This document shows, piece after piece, positions 60,225 to 64,000 of a stretch of DNA of 64,000 bases. A program made the translations under genes and the position numbers. The stretch spans positions 182,676 to 246,675 of the forward strand of contig NZ_LR130816.1 in assembly GCF_900626145.1 (NCBI RefSeq), written 5' to 3'. The stretch's first letter is position 1; every line of letters begins with the position of its first letter. The notes beneath the pieces were generated by a model. It worked only from the letters and a program-made list of their open reading frames with translations, had not been told where the DNA came from and searched no databases. Source of the DNA: Intestinimonas timonensis (GTDB lineage Bacteria > Bacillota > Clostridia > Oscillospirales > Oscillospiraceae).

Positions 60225-61883
60225 TCAGACCTCCATGATGACGGGCAGGATCATGGGGTTACGCTTGGTCTTTTTATAGAGGAAGCCGGAGAGATCGCTC
60301 TTGATCTCGCCCTTGATGGCGGACCAGTCGGTGGTGTGGGTGCGCTCGCAGCGCTCCAGGGCCTCCACGGCCACCCGACGCAGCTCCTCCATGAGCCCCT
60401 CGGACTCCTTGACGTAGACGAAGCCCCGGGTGATGATGTCGGGACCGGAGACCACGGCGCCGTTCTCGCCGGACATGGAGGTAACCACCACGATCATGCC
60501 GTCCTCTGCCAGGTGCTTCCGGTCACGGAGGACCACGCTGCCCACGTCGCCCACGCCGTAGCCGTCCACAAAGACCTTGCCGGCAGGGACGGTTCCGTTG
60601 AGCTTGATGGAATTCTGAGTGACTTCAATGACCTTGCCGATGTCGCTGATGATGATGCGGCGGGGGTCCATGCCCATCTCCTGGGCCAGCTTGGCGTGGA
60701 TCTTCAGGTGACGCTGCTCACCGTGGACAGGGATGAAGAACTTGGGCTTGACCAGGGCATGGATGATCTTCAGCTCGTCGGCGCAGGCGTGGCCGGAGAC
60801 ATGGAGCTCACCGGCCCGCTCGTTGACCACCTCGGCCCCCTTGCGGTAGAGCTCGTTGATGACGTTTCCGATGGAGTTCTCGTTGCCGGGGATGGCGGAG
60901 GCGGAGAGAATGACCCGGTCGCCGGCCTGGATGTCCACCTGCTTGTGGGTGGAGAAGGCCATCCGGGTGAGGGCGGACATGGTCTCGCCCTGGCTGCCGG
61001 TGGTGATGATGCACACCTTGTTCTTGGGCAGGCCCTTGATGTGGTTGACGTCCACCAGGGTGCCCTCGGGGATGTTCATATAGCCCAGCTCGGTGGAGAC
61101 CCGCAGAGCGTTCTCCATGCTCCGGCCGGTGACGGCCACCTTCCGGCCGTACTTGGCGGCCACCGAGATGACCTGCTGGATGCGGTCCACGTTGGAGGCG
61201 AAGGTGGTGACGATGATGCGCTGGTCACAGCCCCGGAAGAGGGCGTCAAAGGAGGCGCCCACACAGCGCTCGCTCTTGGTGTAGCCGGGCCGCTCCACAT
61301 TGGTGGAGTCGCACAGCAGGGCCAGGACACCCTTCTTGCCCAGCTCGCCCAGCCGGGCCAGGTCGATCATGCCGCCCTGGATGGGTGTAGAGTCGATCTT
61401 GAAGTCACCGGTGTGGACCACGGTGCCGATGGGGGTCTTGATGGCAAAGGCCACGGCGTCAGCGATGGAGTGGTTGACGTGGATGAACTCCACCGAGAAC
61501 TTGCCCGCCTTGACCACCTCTCCGGCCTCACAGGTGATGAGCTTGGTCTTGTCCAGGAGCCGGTGCTCCTCCAGCTTCAGCTTCACCAGACCGGCGGTCA
61601 TGCGGGTGGCGTAGATGGGGGCGTTGACGCTGCGCAGCAGATAGGGGATGGAACCGATGTGGTCCTCATGGCCGTGGGTGAGGAAGATACCCCGGATCTT
61701 GTCCTGGTTCTTGATGAGATAGGTGAAGTCGGGGATGACCACGTCAATGCCGTACATATCGTCGTCGGGGAAGCCCATGCCCACGTCCACCACGATGATG
61801 TCGCCGCCGTACTCATATACCGTCAGGTTCTTGCCGATCTCGTTGAGACCGCCCAGAGAAATGATCTTCAGTTTTTCTGCCAT
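60225..61883 (-). CDS. rnj: Ribonuclease J
   Basis: 552 residues: metallo-beta-lactamase core with THGHEDHIGSIPYLL, beta-CASP domain (TTFASNVDRIQQVISVAAKYGRKV, in part) and VPVHGEQRHLKIHAKLA read here as FIPVHGEQRHLKIHAKLA. RNase J does 5'-3' exo- and endonucleolytic mRNA and rRNA processing in Firmicutes. AAGGAG lies 14 bases before the ATG, somewhat far. The 320 bases upstream contain several short GC-rich hairpins and no gene. Confidence 0.95.
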   Translation of the reverse strand: MAEKLKIISLGGLNEIGKNLTVYEYGGDIIVVDVGMGFPDDDMYGIDVVIPDFTYLIKNQDKIRGIFLTHGHEDHIGSIPYLLRSVNAPIYATRMTAGLVKLKLEEHRLLDKTKLITCEAGEVVKAGKFSVEFIHVNHSIADAVAFAIKTPIGTVVHTGDFKIDSTPIQGGMIDLARLGELGKKGVLALLCDSTNVERPGYTKSERCVGASFDALFRGCDQRIIVTTFASNVDRIQQVISVAAKYGRKVAVTGRSMENALRVSTELGYMNIPEGTLVDVNHIKGLPKNKVCIITTGSQGETMSALTRMAFSTHKQVDIQAGDRVILSASAIPGNENSIGNVINELYRKGAEVVNERAGELHVSGHACADELKIIHALVKPKFFIPVHGEQRHLKIHAKLAQEMGMDPRRIIISDIGKVIEVTQNSIKLNGTVPAGKVFVDGYGVGDVGSVVLRDRKHLAEDGMIVVVTSMSGENGAVVSGPDIITRGFVYVKESEGLMEELRRVAVEALERCERTHTTDWSAIKGEIKSDLSGFLYKKTKRNPMILPVIMEV

Positions 61884-62202
61884 AAAAGTATGCTTACACT
61901 CCTTTTTTCAGTCGATGGATGGAAGGGATGCAGGCATCGGGGCGCAGCAAAACAAAGCCAGAGATCCGCTCCGCGCTTTCCGGCCCTGCCTCGCCGGAAA
62001 AAGGGAGCGCTCCCCCGCTGGAAGCCGCGACGCCCTATCCTGTTTTTGCCTTATATATCAGTGCCGGAGCACATAAAGCCATAAAAAGGCGGTCCGTCCC
62101 CGCCCTTGAAACGGCGGGGGAAAATGACCCATTACGCGTAGTATACCACATCCAACAGGGAAAGTATACAAGAAATTTGTCCGCTTCCCGCATCGCGAAG
62201 GA
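61884..62202. other. Intergenic region upstream of RNase J, no gene seen
   Basis: Contains stems TTTCCGGC/GCCGGAAA (about 61978-62002), GGGAGCGCTCCC (about 62003-62014) and CCGCC/GGCGG (about 62099-62118). RNase J mRNAs are often self-regulated through leader structure, but nothing here proves that. A TATACT on the minus strand near 62138 may be its -10. Confidence 0.5.
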
Positions 62203-62231
62203 TTGCGCTTCCAGTGGAGATATGCTATACT
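62203..62231 (+). promoter_or_regulatory. Promoter of the cobalamin riboswitch transcript
   Basis: TTGCGC, 17 bases, TATACT, about 25 bases before the aptamer. Confidence 0.65.
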
Positions 62232-62254
62232 GGCCGTGCTGAACTGAATATGCT

Positions 62255-62404
62255 GCGTCTGGTGGAGCATGCGCTCTGAAAAGGGAAGCGGGGTGAGAGT
62301 CCCCCACAGCTACCACTACTGTGTAAGGCGACAACTGGCCATATGCCACTGTGCAAACGGGAAGGCGGCCACGCGGATGAACCGAAAGTCAGGAGACCTG
62401 CCAG
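62255..62404 (+). ncRNA. Cobalamin riboswitch
   Basis: Conserved blocks in order: AAAAGGGAAGCGGGGTGAGA, TCCCCCACAGC, the B12-box-like GCCACTGTGCAAACGGGAAG, and GATGAACCGAAAGTCAGGAG ACCTGCC. A terminator follows before the start codon, so adenosyl- or other cobalamins would switch the downstream uptake genes off. Confidence 0.95.
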
Positions 62405-62457
62405 ACTGCAATACGGGGGAGATTTTCCGGGTTAGGGGAAATTGCCTTACTTTCAGG

Positions 62458-62494
62458 ATCTTGCTCTGTATGCAATTCAGGGCAGGATTTTTTT
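62458..62494 (+). terminator. Riboswitch terminator
   Basis: ATCTTGCTCTG / CAGGGCAGGAT (two G-U pairs) followed by TTTTTTT, 35 bases before the gene. Confidence 0.85.
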
Positions 62495-62528
62495 GTTTCC
62501 CATCCGGGAAGAGAAAGGAAGGCATCCC

Positions 62529-63653
62529 ATGAAAAACCTGTGGAAACGCACCGCCTGCGGCCTGCTGGCCGCCCTGATGCTGCTGGGCGCCGGCTGCTCC
62601 GGCCAGCCCGCAGCATCTCCCGCCCCAGCTGAGACCACACCTGTCCCCTCCGAGACGGCGGAACAGGCCAAGACCACCACCTTTGTGGACGACCTGGGCC
62701 GTGAGCTGGATCTGGAGCTGCCCATCACCCGGGCCTGCGTGGCCAACCGCTACAACAACGAGCTCATCCGGGCCGTGGGCGCCGGAGACTGCGTGGTGGG
62801 CGTGGACATCTACACCTCTCAGGACAGTGTATACTGGCCCCAGTTCGGCGAGGACGAGACCTTCGGCAAGGACGAGTACGACTATGAGAAGATCGTCTCC
62901 CTGGACCCCCAGGTCCTGATCGTGCCCAAAAACGGCAAGGTGGAGGAGTCCATCGAGGCCCTGGAGCCCTTCGGCATCCAGGTGGTGGTCATCACCGGCT
63001 GGGACAACTCCGACGTGCCCAAGCAGATCCGCCTGTGCGGCACTCTCTTCGGCAAGGAGGAGCAGGCCGAAGAGCTGGTGGACTTCTATCAGGGGCCGGT
63101 GGACTACATCAACCAGCAGCTCCAGCAGGTCACCGAGCGCAAGACGGTCTACTGGGAGTACGGCGGCGACTACACCACCTGCATCCCCGGAACCTCCAAT
63201 GACGGCTGGCACAACATGATCCTCATGGCCGGTGGTGAGAACATCTTCGGGGACGCCTCCCTGGCCGGCAAGGACATCGACCCGGAGCAGATCCTCCTGG
63301 CCGATCCCGACCTCATCGTGAAGATCTACGCCGGCGAGGTGGTGGGCAACAGCGGCGTCTTTACCGCCCCGCCCCAGGAGGAGTTCGCCGCCAAGGCCGA
63401 GGAGATGCTCAAGCGAGAGGGCTGGAGCGACCTGACCGCAGTAAAGGAGGGCAATTTCTACCTCAACACCGCCTTTATGAGCGGCGGCCTGGGCAAGATG
63501 ATCGGCGCGGCCTACATGGCCAAGTGGCTCTATCCCGACCTGATGACCGAGCTGGACCCGGACGCCATCTTCACCCAGTGGATGGCCTACCAGGGCTTTA
63601 CCCCCAACGCCTCCCACTATTACCATGTGCCCGCCCAGGATGCGGCTGCCTGA
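62529..63653 (+). CDS. Corrinoid/siderophore-type ABC transporter substrate-binding lipoprotein
   Basis: 374 residues. Signal peptide with lipobox LGAGC (Cys near 21), a Pro/Ala/Thr linker and a class III periplasmic-binding fold (TFVDDLGRELDLELPITRAC, VSLDPQVLIVPKNGKVEESI). The family binds cobalamin, haem or ferric siderophores; the B12 riboswitch favours a corrinoid. Start at MKNLWKR with AAAGGAAGG upstream. Confidence 0.9.
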   Translation: MKNLWKRTACGLLAALMLLGAGCSGQPAASPAPAETTPVPSETAEQAKTTTFVDDLGRELDLELPITRACVANRYNNELIRAVGAGDCVVGVDIYTSQDSVYWPQFGEDETFGKDEYDYEKIVSLDPQVLIVPKNGKVEESIEALEPFGIQVVVITGWDNSDVPKQIRLCGTLFGKEEQAEELVDFYQGPVDYINQQLQQVTERKTVYWEYGGDYTTCIPGTSNDGWHNMILMAGGENIFGDASLAGKDIDPEQILLADPDLIVKIYAGEVVGNSGVFTAPPQEEFAAKAEEMLKREGWSDLTAVKEGNFYLNTAFMSGGLGKMIGAAYMAKWLYPDLMTELDPDAIFTQWMAYQGFTPNASHYYHVPAQDAAA

Positions 63654-63990
63654 GCCGCAGGAGCGGACCGCCGCCCTCAGCGGCCGCTACCTGGCCCTGC
63701 GGGCACGGAAACGGCTTTGGCTGTGCCTGGCGGTCCTGCTGCTCCTGGCCGCCGCCCTGGCTGCCTGCTGCATGGGGGTGGCCGACCTGACCCCCAGCCG
63801 GCTGCTCTCCACCTGGCTGCCGCCCCTGCGCCCCCTTCTGGGGAGCGCCCCCCTCACGGAGACGGAACAAAACGTCCTGCTGATGCTGCGGCTGCCACGG
63901 GTGGCCATAGCAGTGGTGGCCGGGGCCGGATTGGGCTGCACCGGTACCGTGATGCAGGCCATCACGGGAAATGCCATGGCCAGCCCCTGA
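63640..63990 (+). CDS. FecCD-family ABC permease, interrupted or truncated near residue 116
   Basis: N-terminal part of a BtuC/FecCD permease: a first membrane helix (LWLCLAVLLLLAAALAACCMG), then LRLPRVAIAVVAGAGLGCTG and MQAITGNAMASP, where family members continue with a PFTLGISSGA-like block. Here a TGA follows directly. Full-length relatives have about 330-350 residues. Ten bases remain in the window, so it cannot be told whether the gene is truly broken. Overlaps the binding-protein stop; an ATG at 63625 is an alternative start. Confidence 0.8.
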   Translation: MRLPEPQERTAALSGRYLALRARKRLWLCLAVLLLLAAALAACCMGVADLTPSRLLSTWLPPLRPLLGSAPLTETEQNVLLMLRLPRVAIAVVAGAGLGCTGTVMQAITGNAMASP

Positions 63991-64000
63991 ACCGCCCCAA

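Overview
The window looks like chromosome of a high-GC, low-branching Firmicute of the gut Oscillospiraceae type (Flavonifractor / Lawsonibacter / Pseudoflavonifractor-like). This is inferred from strong G/C third-position bias, AGGAGG-type ribosome binding sites, RNase J, a yybP-ykoY riboswitch, BlaI/BlaR1-type switches, a Firmicute-style ethanolamine microcompartment and a BclA-like collagen protein. No rRNA, CRISPR array or intact prophage is seen. Genes are dense and mostly housekeeping, with accessory patches at 1-1.7 kb, 6.7-8.5 kb and 59-60 kb.

Layout. 1-0.5 kb: end of an IS3-family element. 0.5-4.3 kb: collagen-repeat protein, a hairpin-rich intergenic array, and a DHHW/MBOAT O-acetylation pair. 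4.4-6.7 kb: uridine kinase divergent from a sigma-54-dependent activator. 6.7-8.4 kb: a textbook -24/-12 promoter followed by an IS5 insertion, an IS110 remnant and the last 85 codons of a CocE-type hydrolase, i.e. the activator's presumed target is destroyed. 8.5-13.2 kb: a PadR / prefix-domain-SEDS / Bce-type ABC cassette plus an XRE regulator. 13.4-17.2 kb: secG, rnr, a GH3 lipoprotein. 17.2-20.2 kb: first BlaI/M56 pair with a small membrane protein. 20.2-23.1 kb: P-type ATPase behind a manganese (yybP-ykoY) riboswitch. 23.2-31.2 kb: nadE, citrate synthase, class II aldolase, YcxB-like protein, a possible small RNA, a CNNM/CorC protein and pyrG. 31.3-34.4 kb: second BlaI/M56 pair. 34.5-38.7 kb: DUF1846 protein, tex, small metallopeptidase. 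38.8-49.6 kb: thirteen-gene ethanolamine microcompartment operon on the minus strand. 49.8-56.1 kb: pstSCAB-phoU-phoBR, minus strand, with Pho boxes. 56.3-59.3 kb: HAD phosphatase, rpoN and three small genes. 59.4-60.0 kb: tRNA-Thr, tRNA-Tyr and a tandemly duplicated hairpin block that carries the tRNA-Tyr 3' end. 60.2-61.9 kb: RNase J. 62.2-64 kb: cobalamin riboswitch, corrinoid/iron-type binding protein and a permease that stops early at the window edge.

How it fits together. Ethanolamine is imported (EutH), split by the B12 enzyme EutBC (reactivated by EutA, cofactor made by EutT), and acetaldehyde is handled inside a shell of EutL, EutM and EutN by EutE, EutG, PduL and EutQ. The B12-controlled importer at the right end plausibly feeds the same need. 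rpoN and one of its activators are both present, but that activator's promoter now leads into insertion sequences. The most interesting points are an EutM with a 100-residue N-terminal extension and an internal start, an encapsulation-like helix moved to the C-terminus of EutE, the PadR/SEDS/ABC envelope cassette, a family of covarying hairpin repeats, and Shine-Dalgarno sites buried in perfect hairpins.
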